Of a stretch of DNA of 64,000 nucleotides, positions 41,655-50,619 are shown in pieces. The DNA lies in contig NZ_WBOM01000003.1 in NCBI RefSeq assembly GCF_008973755.1, forward strand, positions 186,001 through 250,000, given 5' to 3'. Below the pieces are notes generated by a model. It was not told the DNA's origin and searched no databases. It was given only the letters and a program-made list of their open reading frames with translations. The stretch's first letter is position 1. Each line of letters begins with the position of its first letter. Source of the stretch: Nitrincola alkalilacustris. GTDB lineage: Bacteria > Pseudomonadota > Gammaproteobacteria > Pseudomonadales > Balneatricaceae. The position numbers were made by a program, and so were the translations under genes.

Positions 41655-44600
41655 TCACAGTACCTCTGCCTGGAATATGGTATCAGCCGGAGCGGGTTTG
41701 CCAAGCAGGTAGCCCTGAAACAGGTCGCAACCCTGCTGCCGCAGAAATGTGAATTGCTCTTGAGTCTCGACACCTTCGGCAATGACCTCCAGTCCCAGGC
41801 TGTGCCCCAGCGAGATAATGGCAGTCGCCAGAGTGGCGTCATGATCGCCGGTGGTAATGTTATTGACGAAGGATTGATCAATCTTCAATTGATCAATCGG
41901 AAGCTGTCGCAGGTAGGCCAGTGAGGAGTAGCCTGTACCGAAATCATCAAGTGAGATCAGAATGCCGGAGGCTTTCAGCTGCTGCATCTTACTGATCACC
42001 TCTTCGGTGTTGGCTACAAGGCTGCTCTCGGTCAGTTCTATCTGCAGGTGCCGGGGAGATGCGCCGGTCTGGGTCAGTACTTCGTGTACTTGCATGACAA
42101 AGTCTGGCTGGTTGAACTGACGCGCACTGACGTTGACGGACATGATCAGATTGCACCCCTGCTCGGTCTGGTGCCACTGCGCCAGTTGCTGGCAGGCTGT
42201 CTTCAATACCCACTCTCCGATTGCCAGAATCTGTCCGGTCTCTTCGGCCAGGGGAATGAAGAGTCCAGGTGAAACCATACCTCTTTCAGGATGTTTCCAG
42301 CGGATCAGGGCTTCAGTCCCGATCACCTTGCTCTGCGCATCTGTCTGAGGCTGGTAATAGAGCTGCAATTGATGCTTATTGATCGCTTCGCGCAGTGCAT
42401 TGATCAGCGCTATACGTTCAAGTATCTCATGTTGCAGGTCCGGGTCAAAAAAGCAGATCTGGTTTCGGCCTGCTGCCTTGGCCTGATACATCGCCTGATC
42501 TACCTGTTTCAGCAACTCATCGCCGGTAGCATGGTGATTTTCGAACAGGGTGACGCCAATACTGGCTGTACTGTAGTAAAGCTGGTCCTTCAGTTGATAA
42601 GGCTCATTCAAGGCTGTCGCTATTTTCTCGGCAATCTGCTCCGCACGCGCTGCTGCCTGAGCCGAATCGGTACCAATACCCTCAACCAGTGCAATAAACT
42701 CATCTCCCCCCAGTCGAGCAAGTGTATCGTTTTCTCTGACTACCCGCTTGAGGCGGCTGGCCGTTTGTTGCAGTAACTGATCACCTGTTTTGAGTCCAAG
42801 GGAATCATTCAGATATTTGAAGTTGTCGAGATCAACCAAAATCAGTGCGCTGATATACTGACCTCGTTGAGAGTTGGCCAGGGCATGATCCAGACGATCA
42901 CCCAGCAGGCGGCGGTTGGGTAGTTGTGTCAGAGGATCGTAGAATGCCAGGCGGTTGATCTTATCTTCCCGCTCTTTGCGTTCCGTCATATCAGTCAGTG
43001 TGGCAAGGTAGTGGCTGATGCGGCCTTGATGATCATGAATCGCCGCGATTGATAGCCATTCAGGGTACACTTCACCGCTCTTGCGTCGGTTCCAGACCTC
43101 TCCCTGCCAGCCACCTTCACTGTTAAGCTGAGTATACATCTGATCATAAAAAGCCCTGTCATGCCGTCCTGAGCTTAGTATTGATGGCTTTTTACCGATC
43201 ACCTCGTGCGCTTCATATCCTGTGATTCTTGTGAAAGCCTGATTGACACGGATTATGGTCTGATCTGCATCTGTGACCAGTATGCCTTCGAGTGAATTGA
43301 AGGCAGTGGCGGCAATGCGCAGCTCCACTTCTGTTTCCTTGCGTTCGGTGATATCACGCGCCAGCATGATGAACCGTGCATTGCCATTACTCATTTTCTT
43401 GCGTGCGACAGAGAGCTCAAACCAATGGGTATTTCCATTAATCTGCAAGGGGTAACTCTTGCCGCTGGAGAAGTTGTTGTCATGAGCTTCCTGAATCGCC
43501 TCCATACAGGCTGTGGAAGCTTCGACAGGTAAGAGTTCTGCAAATTGCCTGTTCATGAACGCCTCCGGCGGGAGGTTCAGCAGCTCAGTCCTGGGTGAGT
43601 GGTAGGCCAGTATCCGGCCACTCAGGTCTACCTCGAACAGCAGGTCTGGAATGGCATCCAATGTGGCCTTCAGTTGTGACTGTGCTTCCAGAATGTCGGC
43701 AGTACGCTTGTGTACTATCCCCTCCAGACTGTGGCGGTGGCGGTAAATTCTGAGCAACAGGTGTGTTTGTAATATGATCAGCAGGGGGAAAAGCAGGCCC
43801 AGCAGCAAATTACGAGTGAGGTGCCATTTATTACCCCATCCCCCAACCGGTTCAGCATGAAGCTCCCAGTAGCCATTCGGTACCTGAATGGTGGCTGTAA
43901 CAGGTTCTGTTAAGACCTGTTTATCAGATTGATCAATTATGTCTTGTGTATTGCCATGTGGGGCAGGTCGCAATAGCTTGTACTCGTAACCACTGAGCAG
44001 CAGTTGCGACAATCCAGCTTCGCTCAGTAAATCCGGCAGTCGCAGTGCGACATTCGTGAACCCCCAGAAGAGAGGTTCTTCATCATGTTTCTCGAGGTAA
44101 ACCGGCAGGCGGGCAATCAGACCAACACCTCCCTGAACAAGCTCCAGGGGGCCAGCCAGTGTCATGGTTCCACTGATGCGAGCCAGGGAGGCTTCCGTAC
44201 CCTGCTCATCATCTTCCAACTGATTAAATCCCAAGGTGGACTCATTGCCCTGTAGTGGGTAGACATGGGTTATGACGCCATCCGGCGACAATGCCAGATG
44301 TGATAAGGCAGGGTAATACTCAAGCAGTGATACAGCAGTGCTGTCAAAGTCGATCACCTCTCCGTGGTGGTGCTCTAACATGGCCGCCAGCGCATAGTTT
44401 GCAGACAGGCTTTGATTGAGCGTGGTGTGGATCAGGGCAGCGTGACTATGTACCAGAGCGTTTGCGTTGGCTCGTTCAACACGGGCTCTTTCAGTTTCAA
44501 GCTCGTGCACTACGAAGGCAGATAAAAAACCGGCTAAAAGAAATGCGGCAGCGGTGAGCAGACCTGGCGAGCGCAGGGCCAGCAGCTTAAGGCTATGCAT
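41655..44600 (-). CDS. CHASE-PAS-PAS-GGDEF-EAL cyclic-di-GMP enzyme
   Basis: About 981 residues from the ATG at 44600 (another ATG at 44702 would add 34 residues). A membrane segment near the start (SPGLLTAAAFLLAGFLSAFVV) and another at about residue 265-290 (LLLGLLFPLLIILQTHLLL) enclose a periplasmic CHASE domain. Two PAS domains follow (ATLDAIPDLLFEVDLSGRI; ATAFNSLEGILVTDADQT). The GGDEF domain has an intact GGDEF in ARLGGDEF and an I-site REND. The EAL domain has EALIRWKHPERG, TESSLV and DDFGTGYSSLAYLRQ. Both catalytic sites look intact, so it may make or degrade c-di-GMP according to a signal sensed outside. Confidence 0.93.
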   Translation of the reverse strand: MHSLKLLALRSPGLLTAAAFLLAGFLSAFVVHELETERARVERANANALVHSHAALIHTTLNQSLSANYALAAMLEHHHGEVIDFDSTAVSLLEYYPALSHLALSPDGVITHVYPLQGNESTLGFNQLEDDEQGTEASLARISGTMTLAGPLELVQGGVGLIARLPVYLEKHDEEPLFWGFTNVALRLPDLLSEAGLSQLLLSGYEYKLLRPAPHGNTQDIIDQSDKQVLTEPVTATIQVPNGYWELHAEPVGGWGNKWHLTRNLLLGLLFPLLIILQTHLLLRIYRHRHSLEGIVHKRTADILEAQSQLKATLDAIPDLLFEVDLSGRILAYHSPRTELLNLPPEAFMNRQFAELLPVEASTACMEAIQEAHDNNFSSGKSYPLQINGNTHWFELSVARKKMSNGNARFIMLARDITERKETEVELRIAATAFNSLEGILVTDADQTIIRVNQAFTRITGYEAHEVIGKKPSILSSGRHDRAFYDQMYTQLNSEGGWQGEVWNRRKSGEVYPEWLSIAAIHDHQGRISHYLATLTDMTERKEREDKINRLAFYDPLTQLPNRRLLGDRLDHALANSQRGQYISALILVDLDNFKYLNDSLGLKTGDQLLQQTASRLKRVVRENDTLARLGGDEFIALVEGIGTDSAQAAARAEQIAEKIATALNEPYQLKDQLYYSTASIGVTLFENHHATGDELLKQVDQAMYQAKAAGRNQICFFDPDLQHEILERIALINALREAINKHQLQLYYQPQTDAQSKVIGTEALIRWKHPERGMVSPGLFIPLAEETGQILAIGEWVLKTACQQLAQWHQTEQGCNLIMSVNVSARQFNQPDFVMQVHEVLTQTGASPRHLQIELTESSLVANTEEVISKMQQLKASGILISLDDFGTGYSSLAYLRQLPIDQLKIDQSFVNNITTGDHDATLATAIISLGHSLGLEVIAEGVETQEQFTFLRQQGCDLFQGYLLGKPAPADTIFQAEVL

Positions 44601-44878
44601 CTGATCTATCCATTCTGTCGGTGTTGCTTCTCTGTTGAAAAGGGGGTTGGTTTGTGTCGAAGATGAGCGCCATTGACTACATATCACTGGGATAGAGACC
44701 ATTCGGTAAATTAGATCTTATCAATATGTAAGGTTGAAATCAGTAACTGATTGAACGTTATGCGTACAGATACATGAAAATGAGGCATAATAGTTGGTAA
44801 TTGTGGCAATACCTTGATAAAGCATGAGTTGCATAAGGAATATCATGCTGACCACCTCTATAGACAGGCACGGATGAG

Positions 44879-46495
44879 ATGGCTTTTTGGGTGACAAGAA
44901 TCGTCAGATTGATGTTGATCAGTAGTCTGCTGTGCTTCATGCCATATGCGGTTGCTGAGCCAGAATTAACCTCTGTTCGGCTGCAGCTCAAATGGCTGCA
45001 TCAATTTCAGTTTGCCGGCTTTTATGCTGCCAGGCATCAGGGATATTACCGTGAGGCCGGGCTGGATGTAGTCATCCTTGAAAATGAACCTGAGCGAGAT
45101 CCCACTCAGGTTGTGCTCTCGGGAGATGCTGAGTTCGGTGTGGCAACGTCCGGCCTTGCAATCCATCGGGCAGAAGGTAAGCCGGTCGTGGTGCTGGGCG
45201 TTATTTTTCAGCACTCGCCTTATGTCGTGTTGGCCAGAACCGGCCAGGACCTCAGAAGTGTGCATGATCTGGCTGGAAAGCGCCTGTTGCTGGAGGGTGG
45301 GGCAGAGGAGCTGATCTCTTACCTGCGTATGGAGCAGGTACCGCTCGAAAGCATCGAGATAGTGCCTCATGAGGGTAATGTTACGGCATTACTCGAGGGG
45401 CGTGTCGATGCCATGACGGCTTACACCACCACGGAACCCTTTCATCTTCAGCGCGCTGGTTTTCCCTATCAGTTATTGAATCCACGCTCCTCGGGGATAG
45501 ATTACTATGGTGATACCCTGTTCACGACAGAGTCACTACTGAAGCAGAATGAGCAACTGGTAAGAGCCTTTCGTGATGCCACGTTCAAAGGTTGGCGCTA
45601 TGCTTTGGATAATACAGAAGAGATCATTGATCTGATCATAAAGGAGTATGATCCACAGGCCAGCCGTGATGCCTTGCGCTACGAAGCACGCGAGATACAT
45701 AGGCTGATGGTCGGCTCACTGGTGCCTCCGGGGCATATGTATGAGGGTAGATGGCGGCATATTGTCAGCAGTTTTGCAGAAGCGGGGCTGATGTCACCGG
45801 AATTTTCGCTTGATGGTTTTCTGTACCTGCCTGAGGCTGATGTGCAGACACCTGCAAATCTGACGACGATCTACACCATCCTGTCAGCTTCTATCATTGT
45901 CTCGGTGCTGGCGAGCATCATCATGCTCTATTTTCATCGACTCAATTATCGCATGAGGCTGGAGATCAAGGAGCGGACTCTGTTGGAACAGCGACTCAGA
46001 GAGCTGGCGCGTACAGATTGGCTGACCGGTGTCATGAATCGACGCCATTTCATGGAGGTGGCTGATCAGGAGGTATCGCGCTCAAGGCGTTATGCGAAGC
46101 CTCTGTCGGTGCTGATGATGGATCTGGATCACTTCAAGAATATCAATGATCGTTATGGTCATGCGGCGGGTGATGAGGTGCTGGTTGCTTTTGTGCGCGA
46201 ATGCCAGCGGTTGCTCAGGGAAGAGGACTCGTTGGCGCGCATGGGCGGGGAGGAGTTTGCGATACTCTTGCCCGAAACCGGTCTGGAGCGGGCGCTCATA
46301 GTGGCTGAAAAGCTGCGCAAGGCAATAGAGTTCAATCCGGTTGAGCGCACAGGCGAGCCGTCTATTTCACTGACGATAAGTATAGGCTGTTGCGAGCTCA
46401 GCGAAGAGAACCACGATATAGAGATGATGCTGTCAAAAGCAGATCAGGCGCTGTATCGTGCCAAAAAAATGGGCCGTAACCAAGTAGCCTCCTGA
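44879..46495 (+). CDS. Thi5/NMT1-type periplasmic sensor with GGDEF diguanylate cyclase
   Basis: 538 residues. A signal peptide (to about residue 26) is followed by a substrate-binding domain: LKWLHQFQFAGFYAARHQGY, YREAGLDVVILEN, GVIFQHSPYVVLA. This resembles the Thi5/NMT1 binding proteins for thiamine-pyrimidine precursors. A membrane segment follows (about 322-345, TIYTILSASIIVSVLASIIMLY), then a GGDEF domain (ARTDWLTGVMNRRHF) with intact GGEEF and an I-site REED. It likely senses a small molecule in the periplasm and makes c-di-GMP. It starts about 280 bases from the divergent dual-domain gene. Confidence 0.93.
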   Translation: MAFWVTRIVRLMLISSLLCFMPYAVAEPELTSVRLQLKWLHQFQFAGFYAARHQGYYREAGLDVVILENEPERDPTQVVLSGDAEFGVATSGLAIHRAEGKPVVVLGVIFQHSPYVVLARTGQDLRSVHDLAGKRLLLEGGAEELISYLRMEQVPLESIEIVPHEGNVTALLEGRVDAMTAYTTTEPFHLQRAGFPYQLLNPRSSGIDYYGDTLFTTESLLKQNEQLVRAFRDATFKGWRYALDNTEEIIDLIIKEYDPQASRDALRYEAREIHRLMVGSLVPPGHMYEGRWRHIVSSFAEAGLMSPEFSLDGFLYLPEADVQTPANLTTIYTILSASIIVSVLASIIMLYFHRLNYRMRLEIKERTLLEQRLRELARTDWLTGVMNRRHFMEVADQEVSRSRRYAKPLSVLMMDLDHFKNINDRYGHAAGDEVLVAFVRECQRLLREEDSLARMGGEEFAILLPETGLERALIVAEKLRKAIEFNPVERTGEPSISLTISIGCCELSEENHDIEMMLSKADQALYRAKKMGRNQVAS

Positions 46496-46526
46496 CTGTT
46501 ACCTGGTTAAGGCACCCATTATTATC

Positions 46527-47354
46527 TCAGTTCGCTGTGTCGGCCAGTGCTGCTTTTTGTTCAGCAGCTCTTGCTTCATGTCGGCGCTTGATCTCATAAA
46601 TCGCCGCCAGCAGGACAGTGATCACGATCAGTATGAGACCCAGCGCATTGACGGCGGGAGTCAGACCGGTTCTGACCTTGGAGGCGATATAGACGGTCAG
46701 CGTCGTATCATAGCCTTTTACGAACAGGGTCGTGTTGTAGTTCTCAAAGGACTGGAGGAACGCGATTACACCTGCTGACAGTATCGCAGGCATAAGGTAA
46801 GGCAGAGTGATGCGTCTGAACACCTGCAGATGGGTGGCACCGAGGCTGAAGGCAGCATTCTCCAGGGTTCTGTCAAAGCGCTGCATGCGCGCGAGTATCA
46901 TCAGCATCACATAGGCAGCAATGAAGGTTGTCTGAGCGATGATGGTCAGGAAGATCCCGCCGCTGACACCCATGCTGCGCCAGAAAATCAGGGTCGAGAT
47001 GCCGATGATCACGCCGGGTGTCAGGAGTGGGGAGAGCATCAGACCATAGATGAAGTTTTTACCGCCACCACGATAGGTCGAGAGAAACAGGGCGCAGGCG
47101 ACACCGATAGGCACAGCAATCGCCAGCACACCAGCCGCAATGATGGCACTGTTGCTAAGTGCCTGCCACATGCCGGAGTCGTTCCACAGCTCTTCAAACC
47201 ATTTCAGTGTGGTACCACGCCAGGGAGAGATCGTCGGAAAGCGGCTGTCATTGAAAGTCGCAGCCGACATGATGATCAGTGGCGTGAACAGATAAAGAAA
47301 GAACAGTGTAATGTAGAAACGAATGCCCCACTTGAGGATGTTTTGTGAACTCAT
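46527..47354 (-). CDS. polyamine ABC transporter permease (PotC-like)
   Basis: 275 residues from the ATG at 47354, which overlaps the upstream permease stop (ATGA). Six hydrophobic segments are seen, with the EAA loop ENAAFSLGATHLQVFRRITLPYLMP that contacts the ATPase. It belongs to the spermidine/putrescine permease family. It is the last gene of the potD-A-B-C-like operon. Confidence 0.92.
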   Translation of the reverse strand: MSSQNILKWGIRFYITLFFLYLFTPLIIMSAATFNDSRFPTISPWRGTTLKWFEELWNDSGMWQALSNSAIIAAGVLAIAVPIGVACALFLSTYRGGGKNFIYGLMLSPLLTPGVIIGISTLIFWRSMGVSGGIFLTIIAQTTFIAAYVMLMILARMQRFDRTLENAAFSLGATHLQVFRRITLPYLMPAILSAGVIAFLQSFENYNTTLFVKGYDTTLTVYIASKVRTGLTPAVNALGLILIVITVLLAAIYEIKRRHEARAAEQKAALADTAN

Positions 47355-48238
47355 CGTGCGATATCCCCCAGGCCAACCTTGAACAGACGCATCACCAGGA
47401 CGATAAAGCCGATACACAGTAGCAGCAGGATAAAGGCATACGCCGCCCCCTGATTCCAGTCGCCTCCCTCAAAGAACCAGTTGTAGATGATCTGAGTGAA
47501 CCATCGACTACCTGGTGAGCCAAGCAGCGCAGGCACCGCGTAGCTGCCAGCCGATAGCATGAACACCATGATACAGCCGGTGGCGATACCGGGTTTGGCA
47601 TGTGGAATGATGATTCGGTAGTGGGTTCTGATCCAGCCGGAGCCAAGATTTCTGGCAGCCTTGATCTGATTGCCGTCCAGACTTTCTATCGCGTTATACA
47701 ATGGAAACACCATGAACAGGATATAAGCATAAACCATGCCGATGATGACGCCGCCATCTCCCGACAGAAAGCGTATCGGTCTGTCTATGAAGCCCATACC
47801 CAGCAACAGTGCGTTCAACGGGCCGCGATAAGACAGGATAATAAACCATGAAAAGGTTCTCAGTATCTCATTGATCCAGAATGGAATGATCAGCAGCAGT
47901 ACGCATAGAGCCGCTTGCCGCGGGGTTGCAACCTTTGCCAGATAATAAGCCAATGGATAGCAGACAATGAGAGTACAGACGGTCACCAGTACACTTGACC
48001 AGATGGTTTTGAAGAAAATGGTTTGATGGATCTGGTTGTTGAACAGCGTGACATAGTTGCTGAGTGTATAGTTGTCATTCGGACCACCGATCTGGCTCGG
48101 AGGCAGGTTGGGTCTTAGTGAATAGTCGATCATCAATACCTGGGGCAGAACAACCAGCATCACCAGCCAGAGCAGCATCAGCAACAGAATGCCGATGGCG
48201 ACCATGGGGCCGAAACGGTCTGAGAGTTGCTTAAACAT
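47351..48238 (-). CDS. polyamine ABC transporter permease (PotB-like)
   Basis: 295 residues from the ATG at 48238, overlapping the ATPase stop by eight bases. Six membrane segments (VAIGILLLMLLWLVMLVVLP first), the LIIPFWINEILRTFSW region typical of PotB/PotH, and the EAA-like loop IKAARNLGSGWIRTHYRIIIPHA. It pairs with the PotC-like protein as the translocation pore. Confidence 0.92.
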   Translation of the reverse strand: MFKQLSDRFGPMVAIGILLLMLLWLVMLVVLPQVLMIDYSLRPNLPPSQIGGPNDNYTLSNYVTLFNNQIHQTIFFKTIWSSVLVTVCTLIVCYPLAYYLAKVATPRQAALCVLLLIIPFWINEILRTFSWFIILSYRGPLNALLLGMGFIDRPIRFLSGDGGVIIGMVYAYILFMVFPLYNAIESLDGNQIKAARNLGSGWIRTHYRIIIPHAKPGIATGCIMVFMLSAGSYAVPALLGSPGSRWFTQIIYNWFFEGGDWNQGAAYAFILLLLCIGFIVLVMRLFKVGLGDIAR

Positions 48239-49316
48239 CGCTTTTACCCGACATGATGATGGCGTCCTGGGCATCGAACCCGAAGATCACCTGATTTCCT
48301 GTAGCCAGATCACCTATATTCACATCACTGAGCAGCTGTGCTCTGATGGTGCTCTGAGTGTTGATAGGGGTGGCCTCCATCATCAGATAGGCGCCCTCGA
48401 AGTTCAGCTCCTGTATCTTTGCGGTGAAGCAGTTTTCTGTCATTTCGGTACGACGATTGAGCAGCTCGGGGCGGATAAACAGCAGGGCACTCTCTCCAAC
48501 CGACAGGTCATGCACACTGGTTCCTGAGAGCTGCCCCAGAACGCCGCAGTCCAGTGTGGTTCGCTTACCATCCATCGCAATCACTTTGCCTGCGATGCGG
48601 TTGTTCTCTCCTACAAAGGATGCAGCAAAAGGCGTTGCGGGGGCTCGATACAGAGTGACGGGGTCGGCGACCTGCTGCAGCTTGCCTGCCGACATCACGC
48701 CGACTCTGTCGGACATGGTCAGCGCTTCGCCCTGATCGTGCGTAATGTAGATAAAGGTGATGCCTGTTTTACGTTGTATCTCTTTCAACTCAGTGCGCAT
48801 ATGCTGGCGCAGTTTAAGATCCAGTGCCGACAGTGGTTCATCCAGCAGCAATACTCTTGGCTCAACCGCGAGTGCGCGAGCGATGGCGATACGTTGTTTC
48901 TGTCCGCCTGACAGGTCGCTGATACGCTTGTCGCGGCATTCAGGCAGGGCCACGAGATTGAGCAGGCGATCAGAAACCTTTCTGCGTTCGGCTTTTTTGA
49001 TGCCCCTGACTTCAAGACCAAACTCAATGTTCTCTGCCACGGTCATCAGAGGGAAGAGCGCGAGGTTCTGAAAGATCATTGAGGTTGGCCGCTTGTTGGC
49101 GGAGACGCGGCGCATATCTTCGCCGCCTATACGAACCGTGCCTTCGGTAGGGTCAAGAAATCCACTGATCATATTAAGGATGGTGGTTTTGCCACAGCCT
49201 GATGGGCCGAGAAAGCTGAAGAATTCGCCTGATTCGATTTTCAGGTCTGTTTTTTGAACGGCAACGAAGTTGTCGAACTGCATCATGACGTTATCAAGAT
49301 GAACACTGCTATCCAT
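48231..49316 (-). CDS. polyamine ABC transporter ATP-binding protein (PotA-like)
   Basis: 361 residues. Seen: Walker A GPSGCGKTT (about 38-46), Q-loop MIFQNLALFPLMTV, signature LSGGQKQRIAIARAL, Walker B VLLLDEPLSALD, and the switch histidine in YITHDQGEA. A C-terminal TOBE domain (about 280-350) follows, as in PotA. It energises uptake by the two permeases downstream. Confidence 0.95.
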   Translation of the reverse strand: MDSSVHLDNVMMQFDNFVAVQKTDLKIESGEFFSFLGPSGCGKTTILNMISGFLDPTEGTVRIGGEDMRRVSANKRPTSMIFQNLALFPLMTVAENIEFGLEVRGIKKAERRKVSDRLLNLVALPECRDKRISDLSGGQKQRIAIARALAVEPRVLLLDEPLSALDLKLRQHMRTELKEIQRKTGITFIYITHDQGEALTMSDRVGVMSAGKLQQVADPVTLYRAPATPFAASFVGENNRIAGKVIAMDGKRTTLDCGVLGQLSGTSVHDLSVGESALLFIRPELLNRRTEMTENCFTAKIQELNFEGAYLMMEATPINTQSTIRAQLLSDVNIGDLATGNQVIFGFDAQDAIIMSGKSDV

Positions 49317-49340
49317 AAAGTCTTACACCGGGTAGGTAGG

Positions 49341-49367
49341 GCATGACCCCGAGAGCCGGGGCCATGC
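49341..49367 (-). promoter_or_regulatory. intercistronic hairpin between binding-protein and ATPase genes
   Basis: GCATGACCCC (49341-49350) and GGGGCCATGC (49358-49367) pair with one mismatch. No T-run follows. Such structures in ABC operons protect the upstream binding-protein mRNA, raising its level relative to the pore genes. Confidence 0.6.
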
Positions 49368-49386
49368 GAAGAGTTGTAGGTCTGAA

Positions 49387-50499
49387 TCAGGCGGAGAGGT
49401 AGCGATCCTGATATTCGTTGCGCAGCGCAACGTACCAGGGTTCCTGAATCGGCCACCACCATAGATTCTTCAGATCCTGCTCAGTGTAGGAGTCCAGGAA
49501 GAACTGTTTGGTCTCTTCCGGCAACAGCTCGGCAGCACCTTTTGAGGTAGAGTTATAACCGGTTGCCTTGACAAACATGGCGCCGGCTTCTGGTGTGTAA
49601 TACCAGTTGATGAACTCATAAACTGAGTCGATGTTATTGGCATTTTTCGGGATCACAAAGCCTTCCATCCAGGCCATGGCACCCTCTTTAGGTGCGGCAT
49701 AACCCATAGGCTCACCCTCTTTGATCAGGTTGAAGGCGGTACTGTCCCAGGTCTGGCCAATCACGGCACCGTTGGCCAGGAAAGCACCCTGCGCTTCGTT
49801 CTCGGTTGACCAGAACTGAGCGATCATATGTTTGTGCTCAGTTGCCACTTTCAGGATCACATCGAAATTGGCTCGCATTGCCTGCTCGTTCTTGTAGGAA
49901 TCAAGCAGTGGGAAGGGAAGTTGTCCTGCCTGCTCCAGCCACAGGCCGATACCGACCAGTGCAGAGTGACCACGTACAGTCACACCATCACCATGCTCAG
50001 GGTTCCACAGATCACCATAGCTGAGGTTGCTGCGATCAACCTTGGCCAGCTCTTTGTTGTAGCAGATCGCTTCCGTACCCCAGTCAGAAGGTGCGAAGTA
50101 ACGTTTACCATCAACAATACCGCCGACCTCTGAGCCTTCGATGGCACTTTCCAGGGCGCCATCCCAGTTGATGCGGCTGGTATCCAGTGGCTGAACAAGA
50201 TCAAACTCGACGTAGCCCGGTACGCGGTCAACGGTTGGCATGATAATGTCAAAGCCTGAGCCATCTGTGGCGCGCAGGGAGTTCATCAGCTCGTCGTTGG
50301 TGCCATAGGGGGTGAAAGTGGCATTGATGCCGGTTTTTTCTTTGAAGTCAGAGAGCATTTCGTCAGTGATGTAGCCTGCCCAGGCATAGATACGGAGCTC
50401 TTTGCTTGAGGCCAGTGCACTGTTGATGAAAAACGGGCTGGCTGCGAGTGTTCCGGCAGCAGCCGCACCTTTCAAGAATTGGCGACGTGAGACTGTCAT
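49387..50499 (-). CDS. periplasmic polyamine-binding protein (PotD/PotF-like), Tat-exported
   Basis: 370 residues. The start MTVSRRQFLKGAAAAGTLA is a twin-arginine signal (SRRQFLK), unusual since PotD/PotF are normally Sec-exported. The mature part has LRIYAWAGYITDEMLSDF, FDIIMPTVDRVPGY, PSDWGTEAICYNKE and WMEGFVIPKNANN, the pattern of spermidine/putrescine receptors. It is the first gene of the operon and should determine ligand choice, which could be a polyamine or a related amine. Confidence 0.92.
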   Translation of the reverse strand: MTVSRRQFLKGAAAAGTLAASPFFINSALASSKELRIYAWAGYITDEMLSDFKEKTGINATFTPYGTNDELMNSLRATDGSGFDIIMPTVDRVPGYVEFDLVQPLDTSRINWDGALESAIEGSEVGGIVDGKRYFAPSDWGTEAICYNKELAKVDRSNLSYGDLWNPEHGDGVTVRGHSALVGIGLWLEQAGQLPFPLLDSYKNEQAMRANFDVILKVATEHKHMIAQFWSTENEAQGAFLANGAVIGQTWDSTAFNLIKEGEPMGYAAPKEGAMAWMEGFVIPKNANNIDSVYEFINWYYTPEAGAMFVKATGYNSTSKGAAELLPEETKQFFLDSYTEQDLKNLWWWPIQEPWYVALRNEYQDRYLSA

Positions 50500-50619
50500 G
50501 GCATGTTCCTGATGTTAGTTAATTTTCTTGGTTGTTCATCAAGGTCGATAGTATGTTACCAAAGTGAATTATTTATTACATTACGAACATAAACGAAAAC
50601 TGAATGCTCAACAAGGAGT

